Source: Gottfriedia acidiceleris (GTDB taxonomy: Bacteria > Bacillota > Bacilli > Bacillales > Bacillaceae_G). From it: a stretch of DNA of 64,000 bases. Positions 26,056-38,799 of the stretch are shown here, in pieces. The notes below the pieces were generated by a model. That model was given only the letters and a program-made list of their open reading frames with translations, was not told where the DNA came from and did not search any database. Location: the NCBI RefSeq assembly GCF_002128425.1, contig NZ_NESS01000006.1:62001-126000 (forward strand). The letters run 5' to 3'. A program made the translations under genes and the position numbers. Each line of letters starts with the position of its first letter. Within the stretch, counting starts at the first letter, position 1.

Positions 26056-27444
26056 ATGAACGCAACAATTCCAACTAATCAAATGATTAGTGCCATCTTA
26101 AACAGTATCGATGAATCAATTCACGCAGTCGACAAAAATGGAATGACGATATTTTATAATCAAGTTGCGGCTGACCATGATGGTGTATCAGTTGAAGAGG
26201 TTCTAGGAAAGCATGTACTAGAAGCTTTCCCTTCTTTAACGAAAGAAACAAGTACTTTACTGAAAGTACTAGAAACAAGGCAACCGATTATTCAACAGCC
26301 TCAACGCTATGAAAATATTAAAGGCCAATTCATTGATACAGTTAACACGACAATTCCAATCATTTTGGATGATCAACTGATCGGTGCTGTTGAAATTGCA
26401 AAGGATTATTCTACTATTAAATCACTTGGTGAGAAGGTTTTAGACTTACAAGCGAGGATTAAACCGCCAGTTAAAAAAGGAAAAGCTAAACAAGTTCATT
26501 CATATACGATTTCAGACATATTAACGGATGACCCTGCTTTAATGGCTGTTAAGAGTCAAGTTGAAAAGGTAGCAAATGCAGACTCTGCAGTACTGGTTGT
26601 TGGTGAAACTGGAACTGGAAAAGAGCTTTTTGTACAGTCAATTCACCATATATCAAATAGAAGTGAAGGCCCTTTTATTGCTCAAAACTGTGCTGCTTTA
26701 CCAGAATCATTACTGGAAAGTATATTATTTGGTACGACAAAAGGTAGTTATACTGGAGCTATCGATCGAGCAGGTTTATTTGAACTTGCAGACGGTGGAA
26801 GCTTGTTTTTAGATGAATTAAATTCGATGCCTTTAGAGCTCCAAGCCAAGCTACTAAGAGTACTAGAGGATGGAGTTGTTCGCCGAATAGGTGATCAAAA
26901 GACTCGAAAAGTTAATGTAAGGGTAATCGCTGCAATTAATGAATCACCTTTAGATTGCGTTCAGAACGGTATTATGAGACCGGATTTATATTATCGTTTG
27001 AATGTGTTTTCTTTGTTCATACCTCCGTTAAGAGAAAGGAATTATGATATAGAGTTGCTCACATCTCATTTTGTTGAGCAATTTAATGAACGCTTCTCAA
27101 AGAATATTCGAAATGTAGAACATACCGTATTTGAGCTATTTCACCAATACAATTGGCCTGGTAATGTCCGAGAACTAAAGCATACGATTGAGCATGCGAT
27201 GATTATGGCAGAAGGGCATACTCTTACGGTTAAACATCTACCAATTCAACTACAGCAGATTAAGAAAAGTACTGAGACAAAAGGAGTTCAGCCTTTACGT
27301 TCTGCAATGCAAGAAATGGAAATTTCACTTATAAAACAAGCATTGCTACAAACAAATTCCAATATTCAACAAGCCTCAGTACTACTTGAAATACCTAGGC
27401 AAACTCTTCAATATAAGATTCAAAAGTTAAATATCGTAGTATAA
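26056..27444 (+). CDS. Sigma-54-dependent activator, RocR-like
   Basis: 462 residues. An N-terminal PAS-type sensor covers about 10-120 ([17 protein letters not shown]). The AAA+ domain follows, with Walker A GETGTGKE, a GSYTGA loop in place of GAFTGA, Walker [10 protein letters not shown], and the R-finger region [12 protein letters not shown] Fis-type HTH ends the protein ([20 protein letters not shown]). The size and the substituted GAFTGA match B. subtilis RocR, which senses ornithine/citrulline. Here it sits immediately upstream of a -24/-12 promoter for kamA, so a lysine-related signal is more likely (inference). Confidence 0.92.
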   Translation: MNATIPTNQMISAILNSIDESIHAVDKNGMTIFYNQVAADHDGVSVEEVLGKHVLEAFPSLTKETSTLLKVLETRQPIIQQPQRYENIKGQFIDTVNTTIPIILDDQLIGAVEIAKDYSTIKSLGEKVLDLQARIKPPVKKGKAKQVHSYTISDILTDDPALMAVKSQVEKVANADSAVLVVGETGTGKELFVQSIHHISNRSEGPFIAQNCAALPESLLESILFGTTKGSYTGAIDRAGLFELADGGSLFLDELNSMPLELQAKLLRVLEDGVVRRIGDQKTRKVNVRVIAAINESPLDCVQNGIMRPDLYYRLNVFSLFIPPLRERNYDIELLTSHFVEQFNERFSKNIRNVEHTVFELFHQYNWPGNVRELKHTIEHAMIMAEGHTLTVKHLPIQLQQIKKSTETKGVQPLRSAMQEMEISLIKQALLQTNSNIQQASVLLEIPRQTLQYKIQKLNIVV

Positions 27445-27497
27445 ACTACATTTTAATCTTCTAAAAAAACTAGTTTTAGCACTTCATTCAATAGCCA

Positions 27498-27524
27498 AGC
27501 CGCCTAATTTTAGGCGGTTTTATT
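27498..27524 (+). terminator. Rho-independent terminator after the sigma-54 activator
   Basis: CCGCCTAA and TTAGGCGG form a perfect 8-bp stem followed by TTTTATTATTTTT. Confidence 0.85.
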
Positions 27525-27645
27525 ATTTTTAATTCCTCTTGGGAAGAAACCATCTTAAGATTTTAGCTTTAAAAAATAAAAAAACAGGCTGAATAGTTTG
27601 AATTTTCTATATTTGTGGCGATTTTATTAAATAATTGTAAATTTT

Positions 27646-27661
27646 TGGCACGGCTCTTGCT
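27646..27661 (+). promoter_or_regulatory. Sigma-54 (-24/-12) promoter of kamA
   Basis: TGGCAC at 27646, five bases, then TTGCT at 27657: a full match to the -24/-12 consensus. It lies about 40 bases before the kamA start. The gene for a sigma-54 activator is directly upstream. Confidence 0.92.
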
Positions 27662-27698
27662 ATATATTAAAACAAACAGTTTGAAAGGGGATGTAAGT

Positions 27699-29129
27699 AT
27701 GGTAAATGCAGTCTATGCTCCAAAAAGACATTGGAAAGAAGTTGAATTATGGAAAGATGTAACAGATGAACAATGGAATGATTGGGTTTGGCAACTTACA
27801 AATACCATCAAATCATTGGATGAGTTAAAGCAAGTAATTAACCTCACGCCAGACGAAGAAGATGGGGTACGAATTGCGACAAAAACAATTCCACTAAATA
27901 TTACCCCATATTATGCATCGTTAATGAATCCGGATGACCCACGTTGTCCAGTTCGTATGCAATCAGTTCCAATCTCTGCGGAGATTCATAAAACTAAGTA
28001 TGATTTAGAGGACCCTCTTCATGAGGATGAAGATTCTCCTGTACCAGGTTTAACACATCGTTATCCAGATCGTGTCCTATTTTTAGTAACAAATCAATGC
28101 TCAATGTACTGTCGTTACTGTACTAGACGTCGCTTCTCAGGACAAATTGGAATGGGAGTGCCAAAGAAACAACTTGATGCTGCTATTAATTACATTAGCA
28201 ACAATCCTCAAGTACGAGATGTACTTATTTCAGGTGGGGACGGTCTTTTAATTAACGATAATATTTTAGAGTATATTTTAAAAAATTTACGTGAAATTCC
28301 ACATGTGGAAATTATCCGTATTGGTACAAGGGCACCTGTAGTATTCCCGCAACGTATTACTGAAAATCTTTGTAATATCTTAAAAAAATATCATCCAGTT
28401 TGGTTAAATACTCACTTTAATACTTCAATCGAAATTACAGAGGAATCGAAACGAGCTTGCGAAATGCTTGCAAATGCTGGTGTACCTTTAGGAAACCAAG
28501 CCGTAATCTTGGCTGGAATTAACGACAGTGTACCAATTATGAAAAAGCTAATGCATGATTTAGTTAAAATCCGTGTTCGTCCGTATTACATTTATCAATG
28601 TGATTTATCAGAAGGAATTGGACACTTCCGTGCGCCTGTTTCAAAAGGTTTAGAAATTATGGAAGGATTACGCGGCCATACTTCTGGATATGCAGTACCA
28701 ACATTTGTAGTAGATGCGCCGGGTGGTGGAGGAAAAATTTCTCTTCAACCAAATTACTTAATTTCTCAAAGTGCTGATAAAGTTGTTCTTCGTAATTTTG
28801 AAGGTGTAATTACTACTTATCCAGAACCACAAAATTACGTACCAGGTAGAGCAGAAGCATACTTTAAAGAAATTTATCCTAATATGGATGAAAAACGTTC
28901 CAATGCAGGAATCGCAGGATTAATGAATGAAACAAAATTCAATCTTGTACCAGAAGGTTTACAACGTATGGAAGTTCGTAAAACATATGCAACAAACCCA
29001 GAGCATGCTTCTTTGAAAGATAAGCGCGATAAACGCGACGAATTAAAAGAAAAGAAATTCCAAGCACAGCTAACAAAAATCCAAGTTAGTGAAAAGCTAG
29101 TAGGAAGTGCACAAGGAGACGCTGAATGA
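27699..29129 (+). CDS. kamA: L-lysine 2,3-aminomutase
   Basis: 476 residues, a radical-SAM/PLP enzyme that interconverts L-lysine and L-beta-lysine. The [4Fe-4S] motif C-x3-C-x2-C is seen as CSMYCRYC near residue 140, and the PLP lysine is in APGGGGK near residue 345. The C-terminal dimer-interface zinc region is typical of KamA. The start at ATG 27699 is 8 bases behind GAAAGGGG. An upstream in-frame start at 27615 would lie before the sigma-54 promoter and is rejected. Control by sigma-54 implies induction by lysine availability or nitrogen need, unlike the sporulation-linked B. subtilis copy (known from that organism). Confidence 0.95.
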   Translation: MVNAVYAPKRHWKEVELWKDVTDEQWNDWVWQLTNTIKSLDELKQVINLTPDEEDGVRIATKTIPLNITPYYASLMNPDDPRCPVRMQSVPISAEIHKTKYDLEDPLHEDEDSPVPGLTHRYPDRVLFLVTNQCSMYCRYCTRRRFSGQIGMGVPKKQLDAAINYISNNPQVRDVLISGGDGLLINDNILEYILKNLREIPHVEIIRIGTRAPVVFPQRITENLCNILKKYHPVWLNTHFNTSIEITEESKRACEMLANAGVPLGNQAVILAGINDSVPIMKKLMHDLVKIRVRPYYIYQCDLSEGIGHFRAPVSKGLEIMEGLRGHTSGYAVPTFVVDAPGGGGKISLQPNYLISQSADKVVLRNFEGVITTYPEPQNYVPGRAEAYFKEIYPNMDEKRSNAGIAGLMNETKFNLVPEGLQRMEVRKTYATNPEHASLKDKRDKRDELKEKKFQAQLTKIQVSEKLVGSAQGDAE

Positions 29130-29407
29130 TGAAATGTCAGTGGTGTGAATCAGCTAACATAGTTGAATCAACAAATACGGTCTACTGGGAACTTCCTGAT
29201 GGTACTAAGGCAATTGAGATTAAAGAAACACCATGTATCATTTGCTTAAATTGTAAAATAACATATCAAACAGATGATACTGTTAGTGCGATTGAGGAGC
29301 AATTATACTTAATCGATACTAAGCTGCTTGGTAAATCAACTTCATATAATGGGTTGATCGAGCAAGAAAGATTACTAAAGAGGAATTATTTTGACTTTTC
29401 CAAATAA
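29126..29407 (+). CDS. yokU: YokU-family zinc-finger protein
   Basis: 93 residues with two CxxC pairs, KCQWCES at the N-terminus and CIICLNC near residue 40. This is the pattern of small YokU/YgiT-type zinc-binding proteins. It overlaps the kamA stop (ATGATG), so it is translated with it. The same gene accompanies kamA in B. subtilis. Its function is unknown. Confidence 0.85.
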   Translation: MMKCQWCESANIVESTNTVYWELPDGTKAIEIKETPCIICLNCKITYQTDDTVSAIEEQLYLIDTKLLGKSTSYNGLIEQERLLKRNYFDFSK

Positions 29408-29409
29408 GA

Positions 29410-29442
29410 AATGAGAAGCGACCATTCGCTTCTCATTTTCTC
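29410..29442 (+). terminator. Terminator after yokU
   Basis: AATGAGAAGCGA and TCGCTTCTCATT form a perfect 12-bp stem with a CCAT loop, followed by TTCTCT. The weak T run may allow some read-through to lysP. Confidence 0.75.
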
Positions 29443-29534
29443 TAATGTTCAAACTTTTCCTAAACAACCGATGGATGTTTGAAAAAAAGCAGAAAATTAT
29501 CGAATCCAAAAAACGACTGAAAAGGAGTATTTTA

Positions 29535-31013
29535 ATGAAAAATACGGTAAACACAATTACAGTCATTGATTCTGAGAATCATATTCCTTCTATGCCTCAA
29601 GAGTTAAAGCGTGGATTAAAACCACGCCATATTACAATGATTTCACTAGGAGGAACAATTGGAACAGGTCTATTTTTGGCAAGTGGAGGTGCAATCCATA
29701 ATGCAGGACCAGGTGGTGTTCTTGCGGCGTACATAGCGATTGGAATAATGGTGTACTTTTTAATGACAAGCCTTGCTGAGATGGCTACATATATGCCAGT
29801 TGCCGGATCTTTTAGTACATATGCAACAAAATTCGTTGATCCTGCACTTGGTTTTGCACTTGGTTGGAATTACTGGTATAACTGGGCAATTACTATAGCA
29901 GCTGAATTAGCTGCAGTTACAATGGTTATGAAATTCTGGTTACCACATACATCCTCACTTTTATGGAGTTCATTATTTTTAGCTATTATCTTTCTGTTAA
30001 ACTATCTGTCTGTTAAAGGTTTTGGGGAATCAGAATACTGGTTTTCTATTATAAAAGTTGTTACAGTAATCATTTTTTTAATTTCGGGATTTTTAATGAT
30101 TTTTGGCATTATTGGTGGAGAAGCAGTTGGGTTTAAAAATTTTACAGTTGGTGATGCTCCATTTCATGGTGGATTTATGGCAACGCTCGGAATTTTTATG
30201 GCAGCTGGCTTCTCTTTCCAAGGTACAGAGTTATTAGGCGTAGCAGCAGGAGAGAGTGAGGAGCCCGAGAGAAATATTCCTCGTGCGGCCCGCCAAATAT
30301 TTTGGCGTATTTTATTGTTTTACGTTTTATCTATATTTGTAATAGGTCTACTAATACCATACACAAATCATAATCTAGCAAGTGGTGACGTAGCTGTTAG
30401 TCCATTTACGCTAGTTTTTGATAAAGCTGGTATTGCATTTGCAGCGTCTGTCATGAATGCAGTTATCTTAACAGCGGTTTTATCAGCTGGAAATTCAGGA
30501 ATGTATGCTTCAGCTCGAATGCTGTGGGACATGGCTCGTCAAGGGAAAGCTCCAAAAGCATTAGGTAGGCTAAATAAAAGGGGTGTACCTGTTAATGCAC
30601 TACTGATTACAGCGGCAGTTGGTACATTAGCTTTTTTAGCATCTTTATATGGTGACGGAGTAGTTTACATTTGGTTACTTAATGCTTCAGGTATGTCTGG
30701 TTTTATTGCCTGGCTCGGCATAGCGATTTGTCATTATAGATTCCGTAAAGCTTACTTAGCACAAGGGAAGGATTTAAATGACCTACCGTATAAAGCGAAA
30801 TGGTTCCCATTCGGACCAATATTTGCATTTGTACTATGTGGAGTCGTTATTCTTGGACAAAACTATTCAGCATTTATGGGAAACACAATTGACTGGAATG
30901 GTGTACTTGTTTCATATATAGGTTTGCCATTATTCCTTGTTTTGTGGATCGGATATAAACTCATAAAAAGAACAAAAATTGTTCAGCTTAATGAGTGTGA
31001 TTTGGAGAATTGA
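29535..31013 (+). CDS. lysP: Lysine-specific APC permease (LysP-like)
   Basis: 492 residues with about 12 transmembrane segments. Sequence blocks follow E. coli LysP closely: RGLKPRHITMISLGGTIGTG at the start, FALGWNYWYNWA, GFSFQGTELLGVAAGESE, IPRAARQIFWRILLFY and TIDWNGV near the end. It imports L-lysine with protons. The ATG at 29535 follows AAAGGAG; the frame extends further upstream without a ribosome site. Its place next to kamA suggests it feeds the aminomutase pathway. Confidence 0.9.
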   Translation: MKNTVNTITVIDSENHIPSMPQELKRGLKPRHITMISLGGTIGTGLFLASGGAIHNAGPGGVLAAYIAIGIMVYFLMTSLAEMATYMPVAGSFSTYATKFVDPALGFALGWNYWYNWAITIAAELAAVTMVMKFWLPHTSSLLWSSLFLAIIFLLNYLSVKGFGESEYWFSIIKVVTVIIFLISGFLMIFGIIGGEAVGFKNFTVGDAPFHGGFMATLGIFMAAGFSFQGTELLGVAAGESEEPERNIPRAARQIFWRILLFYVLSIFVIGLLIPYTNHNLASGDVAVSPFTLVFDKAGIAFAASVMNAVILTAVLSAGNSGMYASARMLWDMARQGKAPKALGRLNKRGVPVNALLITAAVGTLAFLASLYGDGVVYIWLLNASGMSGFIAWLGIAICHYRFRKAYLAQGKDLNDLPYKAKWFPFGPIFAFVLCGVVILGQNYSAFMGNTIDWNGVLVSYIGLPLFLVLWIGYKLIKRTKIVQLNECDLEN

Positions 31014-31074
31014 GCCTGATAGATATATTTTACTAGATAAAAAAGCTTTTAATTGTAGGGACTTTAATAGTTTG

Positions 31075-31113
31075 GAGATGTAATTCGCAATTGAATTGAC
31101 ATCTCTTTTTTAT
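31075..31113 (+). terminator. Terminator after lysP
   Basis: GAGATGT and ACATCTC arms with inner TT-CAATT pairing, followed by a run of seven T. Confidence 0.75.
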
Positions 31114-31326
31114 TTTATCAGCATGACTTTATAGCACATATGCAACAGTAGTTTCGAAAGTACTCTGCCATTGCTATTTGGAATAAACTAGCAGATCAAG
31201 ATAGTAACAAATACCCTGGTATTTGTAAGTAGATAGCAATTTTATACTCTCTGAGAATCAAAAAATAAAAATTTCTTGTTTATAAATATAATATTTTTTA
31301 TAATTATCTGTATCTTATAAGTAAAA

Positions 31327-31408
31327 GGATTGTTACTGCAATGCAGGCAAAACCTAGATGATCAATGTCTTGATGTTAAACATTGATTATTTAGGTTATT
31401 TTTATTTA
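31327..31408 (+). promoter_or_regulatory. RAT antiterminator site with terminator upstream of licT
   Basis: GGATTGTTACTGC and ATGCAGGCAAAACC form a standard ribonucleic antiterminator target (31327-31354). Its 3' end overlaps a terminator (AACCTA...TAGGTT plus T run). LicT-type protein binding would allow read-through into licT, giving autoregulation. Confidence 0.9.
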
Positions 31409-31508
31409 TAGGTAAAAATGTAGTTAAATTGACCGATAAAAAGAGAAGATATAGTATAGAAATAATAAATGATTTCGAAAATAAACAGTCGCAAGAGAGG
31501 TGAGATAG

Positions 31509-32342
31509 ATGATCATCCATAAAGTGATTAATAACAATGTCGTAAGCGTATTGAATGAGAAAAATAAAGAAATGGTTGTTATGGGAAGAGGGTTGGCCTT
31601 TAAGAAAAAACCAGGCGATCCTGTTGATGAGCAACTGATTGAAAAGGTTTTCAAGTTGGAAAACAAGGATTTATCGGAGCATTTTAAGAAGCTGCTTGAA
31701 GAAATTCCTTTACAATATATGGAACTATCAGATGAAATTATCCGCTTTGCAAAAGAGACATTGGGAAAAAAATTAAGTGAAAGTATTTATGTGTCTTTGA
31801 CAGATCATATTCATTTTGCTTTATATAGACAGAAGAATGGGCTGGAAATTAAGAATCCTTTACTTTGGGAAGTAAAACGATTGTATAAGGAAGAATTTTC
31901 GGTTGGTAAACATGCATTAAATATTATTGAGCAAAAAACAGGCATTTGTTTACCTGAGGATGAAGCAGGTTTTATTGCTTTGCATGTAGTAAACGCGGAA
32001 TTGAATGAGGAAATGACAAACATTGTAAATATTACAAAGTTCATTCAAGAAATATTAACTATTGTAAAATATCATTTTAAAATCGAATTTGATGAGGAAT
32101 CTTTAAACTATTATCGGTTTGTCACACATCTAAAATTTTTTGCTCAAAGGATTTTTAGTAAAACTTATTTAAATAATGAGGAAGACTTTCTGTTTAATAC
32201 AATCAAAGAGAAATATAAAGATGCCTCTATTTGTACAGAAAAAATCAAAGATTTTGTTCTAAAAAAATATGAGTATGAATTAAGCACTGAAGAAAAACTT
32301 TATCTAACAATTCATATTGCCCGCGTTGTAAATAGAAATTAA
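31509..32342 (+). CDS. licT: BglG/LicT-family transcriptional antiterminator
   Basis: 277 residues. The N-terminal CAT RNA-binding domain (KVINNNVVSVLNEKNKEMVVMGRGLAF) spans about 1-55. Two PRD domains follow, with the phosphorylatable histidines in the SLTDHIHFAL and LHVVNAEL regions (PRD1) and in FVTHLKFFAQR and LTIHIARV (PRD2). It binds RAT hairpins and is controlled by PTS phosphorylation. Three RAT sites lie nearby: one before its own gene and two before the PTS gene. Confidence 0.93.
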   Translation: MIIHKVINNNVVSVLNEKNKEMVVMGRGLAFKKKPGDPVDEQLIEKVFKLENKDLSEHFKKLLEEIPLQYMELSDEIIRFAKETLGKKLSESIYVSLTDHIHFALYRQKNGLEIKNPLLWEVKRLYKEEFSVGKHALNIIEQKTGICLPEDEAGFIALHVVNAELNEEMTNIVNITKFIQEILTIVKYHFKIEFDEESLNYYRFVTHLKFFAQRIFSKTYLNNEEDFLFNTIKEKYKDASICTEKIKDFVLKKYEYELSTEEKLYLTIHIARVVNRN

Positions 32343-32350
32343 TTTTTTGA

Positions 32351-32387
32351 TGAAAGCGTTGACAATGTTGATTTACAGTGATAATAT
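32351..32387 (+). promoter_or_regulatory. Sigma-A promoter with overlapping cre site
   Basis: TTGACA (32359) and TAATAT (32382) are 17 bases apart. The cre-like TGAAAGCGTTGACA (32351-32364) covers the -35 box, so CcpA would block transcription of the bglP unit when glucose is present. Confidence 0.75.
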
Positions 32388-32419
32388 CAAGTTATCAATT
32401 AAATACATCCGATTTTATA

Positions 32420-32500
32420 GGATTGTTACTGGTCGTGCAGGCAAAACCTAAATTGTCGTCTCTTATGTTTTTCGAGGCGTGCAGTTTAGGTTTTTTGTTT
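32420..32500 (+). promoter_or_regulatory. RAT/terminator switch 1 upstream of bglP
   Basis: RAT sequence GGATTGTTACTGG...GCAGGCAAAACC at 32420-32448. It overlaps a terminator made of AAAACCTAAA and TTTAGGTTTTTTG. Confidence 0.9.
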
Positions 32501-32592
32501 TATAAGGACACGTTTGATCCGGACAAAGTGACTTGAGGCCGGGCCAGTTTACATATCGTTGTATTTGATTAAAAACTAAATAACAAAAATCA

Positions 32593-32682
32593 GGATTGTT
32601 ACTGGTCATGCAGGCAAAACCTAAATTACAAGTGTGTATTGTTATTTTTACATGCATCTGTAGTTTAGGTTTTTTATTTTTC
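32593..32682 (+). promoter_or_regulatory. RAT/terminator switch 2 upstream of bglP
   Basis: A second, almost identical RAT (32593-32621, one base different in the loop) with its own terminator, AAAACCTAAA against TTTAGGTTTTTTATTTTT. Two switches in series should give very tight off-state control. Confidence 0.9.
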
Positions 32683-32735
32683 TAAAATAATAATTCAAAA
32701 AAACTATAATATTTTTGGAATTTTCCATAATTTGA

Positions 32736-34610
<1,875 letters not shown>

Positions 34611-34663
34611 TTTAGAAAACGGTTCTGACTGTTGAATTTAAAGTTTGCAGTCAGAATATTTAA

Positions 34664-36133
<1,470 letters not shown>

Positions 36134-36147
36134 TTAAAGATATAAGT

Positions 36148-36190
36148 AATAACGTACATATTTGTAAATGAATATGTACGTTATTTTTAT
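36148..36190 (+). terminator. Terminator of the beta-glucoside operon
   Basis: AATAACGTACATATT and AATATGTACGTTATT form a perfect 15-bp stem followed by TTTAT. Confidence 0.9.
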
Positions 36191-36379
36191 ATTAATCTAT
36201 TATTTCCTCAACATAAAACAACCACTTTATCAATATTAATAGCATGTTTCGTAGTGAAACTAAAACGTATTAGAAAAAGAAATAAAACAAATCACTGTTG
36301 TTATGATTAACAGTTTTTTCTTATATAAGCTCTTAATAAAAATAATAAACTTTTAATTGAAAATTTTCAGAAATATTAT

Positions 36380-36430
36380 TGACTTTATGGGACTTATTCA
36401 CTAATATAATGTTATATAACGTTATTATAT
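36380..36430 (+). promoter_or_regulatory. Promoter and FrlR-type operator of the ABC/frl operon
   Basis: TTGACT (36380) and TAATAT (36403) with a 17-base spacer are followed by the palindrome-like GTTATATAACGTTAT at 36412. The block closely matches the frlB2 promoter at 42970, including the TTGACTTTATG start and the TTATATAA words. An FrlR box is therefore likely. Confidence 0.75.
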
Positions 36431-36500
36431 GTTTTGGATGGTATTAGTATTTTATGTTCGTAAAAAAAATTTAACTAAACTACTAAGGGGGAATAAAGAG

Positions 36501-37319
36501 ATGAAAAAAGCACTATTTAAAAAGGTAAGTGGGATTGCATTATCTGGTTTACTTGCAATCTCATTAACAGGTTGTGGAACAGCTGAAAAAACAGCATCAA
36601 AATCAGGATTAGAAGGAATAAAAGAAAAAGGAAAAATTGTTGTTGGTATGATGGCAGCTACACCTCCATACGAATTCCATACTGTTGATGGCGGAAAAGA
36701 TAAAATTATTGGTTCTGATATTAAATTACTAGATCAAGTATCTAAAGATTTAGGTGTTAAATATGAAATTAAAGATATGGACTTTGATGGTTTATTAGTT
36801 GCTCTACAGAGTGGGAAAATTGACATGATCATATCGGCAATGAGTCCAACAGAAGAAAGAGAAAAAAATGCTGACTTCTCAAATGTGTATTATAAGGATC
36901 GACATGTAATGATTGTTCGTAAAAGCGAATTGGACAAGTATACAACTAATGATAGTTTAAAAAATGCGAAAATTGCTGCAATTAAGTCGTCTGTACAAGA
37001 ACAAATAGTAGAAAAGCAATTTCCTAAAGCTGATTTAAAACTATTAGGAAAATCAACTGAATTAGCGATGGACTTAGCTGCTAAAAAGGTTGATGCAGTT
37101 TTAGTGGACCGTCCAACTGCTACTCTACTTGTAAAAAGTAATCCTAGCTTAGCGAAAACAGAACTTCTTTTTGATGACGATACAGCAGGTGCAGCGATCG
37201 CAATGCCTAATGGCTCAGATAAAGAAGTAATGGATGCAGTTAATAAAACGATTGAAAGAACAAAGCCAGAATATGAAAAATGGTTAACTGATGCAATGAC
37301 GAAAGTAAAACAAAATTAA
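36501..37319 (+). CDS. Amino-acid ABC transporter substrate-binding lipoprotein
   Basis: 272 residues of the family 3 solute-binding proteins. A lipoprotein signal peptide has the lipobox LTGC (about residues 20-23). SBP_bac_3 motifs follow (KGKIVVGMMAATPPYEF, GSDIKLLDQV, DMIISAMSPTEER). It probably captures a polar amino acid or, given the frl genes in the same run, fructosyl-amino acids such as fructoselysine (inference). The ATG at 36501 follows AAGGGGG. The frame extends upstream over the promoter and is not used there. Confidence 0.9.
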   Translation: MKKALFKKVSGIALSGLLAISLTGCGTAEKTASKSGLEGIKEKGKIVVGMMAATPPYEFHTVDGGKDKIIGSDIKLLDQVSKDLGVKYEIKDMDFDGLLVALQSGKIDMIISAMSPTEEREKNADFSNVYYKDRHVMIVRKSELDKYTTNDSLKNAKIAAIKSSVQEQIVEKQFPKADLKLLGKSTELAMDLAAKKVDAVLVDRPTATLLVKSNPSLAKTELLFDDDTAGAAIAMPNGSDKEVMDAVNKTIERTKPEYEKWLTDAMTKVKQN

Positions 37320-37343
37320 ACTAGCTTATAAATACGAGGCAAA

Positions 37344-37357
37344 TGAAAGCGTTTTTC
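37344..37357 (+). promoter_or_regulatory. cre-like site between the binding protein and permease genes
   Basis: TGAAAGCGTTTTTC matches 12 or so positions of the CcpA consensus but lacks the final CA. It lies in the 98-base gap inside the operon and may act as a roadblock. Confidence 0.4.
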
Positions 37358-37417
37358 TGAATTTTTAATTAAAACCGTTTATCACATATAAAACAATACT
37401 CAAAAGGGGGGAGTCGT

Positions 37418-38080
37418 TTGAATTTTTCATTCCTTGGAACCTATTATCAATTTTTTATAACAGGAATCTATATAACAATCATTCTTGCGTTGATAGCGGT
37501 TGTTTTAGGGAGTATCCTTGGCGTTGCATTAACCTTATTAAGACGTTCTAAATATAAAGTCATTAAAGTAATTGGTGATATTTATGTAGAATTCATCAGG
37601 GGTACACCTCTTCTAGCTCAAATTTACATTATTTATATTGGTGTACCTGCACTTTTTAGCGGAATGGATATACCAGACTTAGCAGTAGGTGCGATCGCTT
37701 TATCGCTTAATGCTGCAGCCTATATTTCAGAAACGATACGCTCTGGTATTGAAGCAGTTAGCAAAGGTCAAATGGAAGCAGCAAGAAGTTTAGGGATGAG
37801 TCAAAGAACCGCAATGTTTGATATTATTATGCCTCAAGCATTTAAAAATATATTACCTGCTCTAGGTAATCAATTCATTGGAAGTATTAAGGATTCTTCA
37901 ATCGTATCGGTTATTGGAGTAGCTGAGCTAATGTATGAAACGACTATTGTTAGAGGAAACACGGCATTAGGTTTAGAACCAATTCTTGTAGCTTCTCTTG
38001 GCTACCTAGTATTGACATTTACTTTGTCGAGGTTGCTAGGGACTGTTGAAAGGAGGTTGAAGACTAGTGATCGTCGTTAA
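37418..38080 (+). CDS. Amino-acid ABC transporter permease
   Basis: 220 residues of the HisMQ-type permease family with about five membrane segments. It has the [12 protein letters not shown] motif and the EAA loop [23 protein letters not shown]. It starts at TTG behind a GGGGGGAG site. Its 3' end overlaps the ATPase gene by 14 bases. Confidence 0.92.
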   Translation: MNFSFLGTYYQFFITGIYITIILALIAVVLGSILGVALTLLRRSKYKVIKVIGDIYVEFIRGTPLLAQIYIIYIGVPALFSGMDIPDLAVGAIALSLNAAAYISETIRSGIEAVSKGQMEAARSLGMSQRTAMFDIIMPQAFKNILPALGNQFIGSIKDSSIVSVIGVAELMYETTIVRGNTALGLEPILVASLGYLVLTFTLSRLLGTVERRLKTSDRR

Positions 38081-38789
38081 TGATTTACATAAGAGCTTTG
38101 GAAAAAGTGAAGTTTTAAAAGGAATAGATATAACAATTAATAAGGGAGAAGTAGTTGTTGTAATAGGTCCTTCTGGTTCTGGTAAAAGTACGTTCCTAAG
38201 ATGTCTCAACCTATTGGAAACACCAACAAGTGGAAACATTTTAGTAAATGATCAAGATATTACAGCTAAGAAGGTCAATATAGACAAAGTGAGAGAAAAA
38301 ATGGGAATGGTATTCCAGCAGTTTAACCTTTTTCCACATAAAAATGTTTCTCAAAATATCTGCCATGCTCCAATTAAAGTTAAGGGGTTAAAAGCGCCAG
38401 AAGCAAAGAGTTTAGCAATAGAGTTATTAAAAAAGGTAGGTCTAGAGGAGAAGATAGAAGCATATCCATCATCCTTGTCTGGCGGCCAACAGCAGCGGAT
38501 CGCCATCGCAAGAGCACTGGCAATGAAGCCAGAGGTTATGTTGTTTGATGAACCGACATCTGCCTTGGATCCAGAAATGGTTGGAGAGGTTTTGGCAGTA
38601 ATGAAAGGCCTAGCAAAAGAAGGAATGACCATGGTAGTTGTTACGCATGAAATGGGTTTTGCTAAAGAAGTGGGTGACCGTATTCTGTTCATTGATCAGG
38701 GGAAAATTTTAGAAGAAAATAACCCGAAGGAATTTTTCGAAAATCCAAAGCACCCAAGAACAATTGATTTCTTATCAAAGGTATTATAA
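38067..38789 (+). CDS. Amino-acid ABC transporter ATP-binding protein
   Basis: 240 residues, GlnQ-like. Walker A is GPSGSGKST, the signature LSGGQQQR, Walker [13 protein letters not shown], and the switch histidine is in VTHEMGF. It starts at GTG with AAAGGAGG upstream. It completes the three-component importer that opens the frl operon. Confidence 0.94.
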   Translation: MIVVNDLHKSFGKSEVLKGIDITINKGEVVVVIGPSGSGKSTFLRCLNLLETPTSGNILVNDQDITAKKVNIDKVREKMGMVFQQFNLFPHKNVSQNICHAPIKVKGLKAPEAKSLAIELLKKVGLEEKIEAYPSSLSGGQQQRIAIARALAMKPEVMLFDEPTSALDPEMVGEVLAVMKGLAKEGMTMVVVTHEMGFAKEVGDRILFIDQGKILEENNPKEFFENPKHPRTIDFLSKVL

Positions 38790-38799
38790 GTGAGGTTAA

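Noticed and set aside
27615-27698. N-terminal extension of KamA
   Set aside because: The extension contains the -24/-12 promoter, so it cannot be translated from that transcript; ATG 27699 has the ribosome site.
31362-31666. Overlapping - strand frames across the RAT/licT start
   Set aside because: Shadows of licT and its leader; they run through a terminator hairpin.
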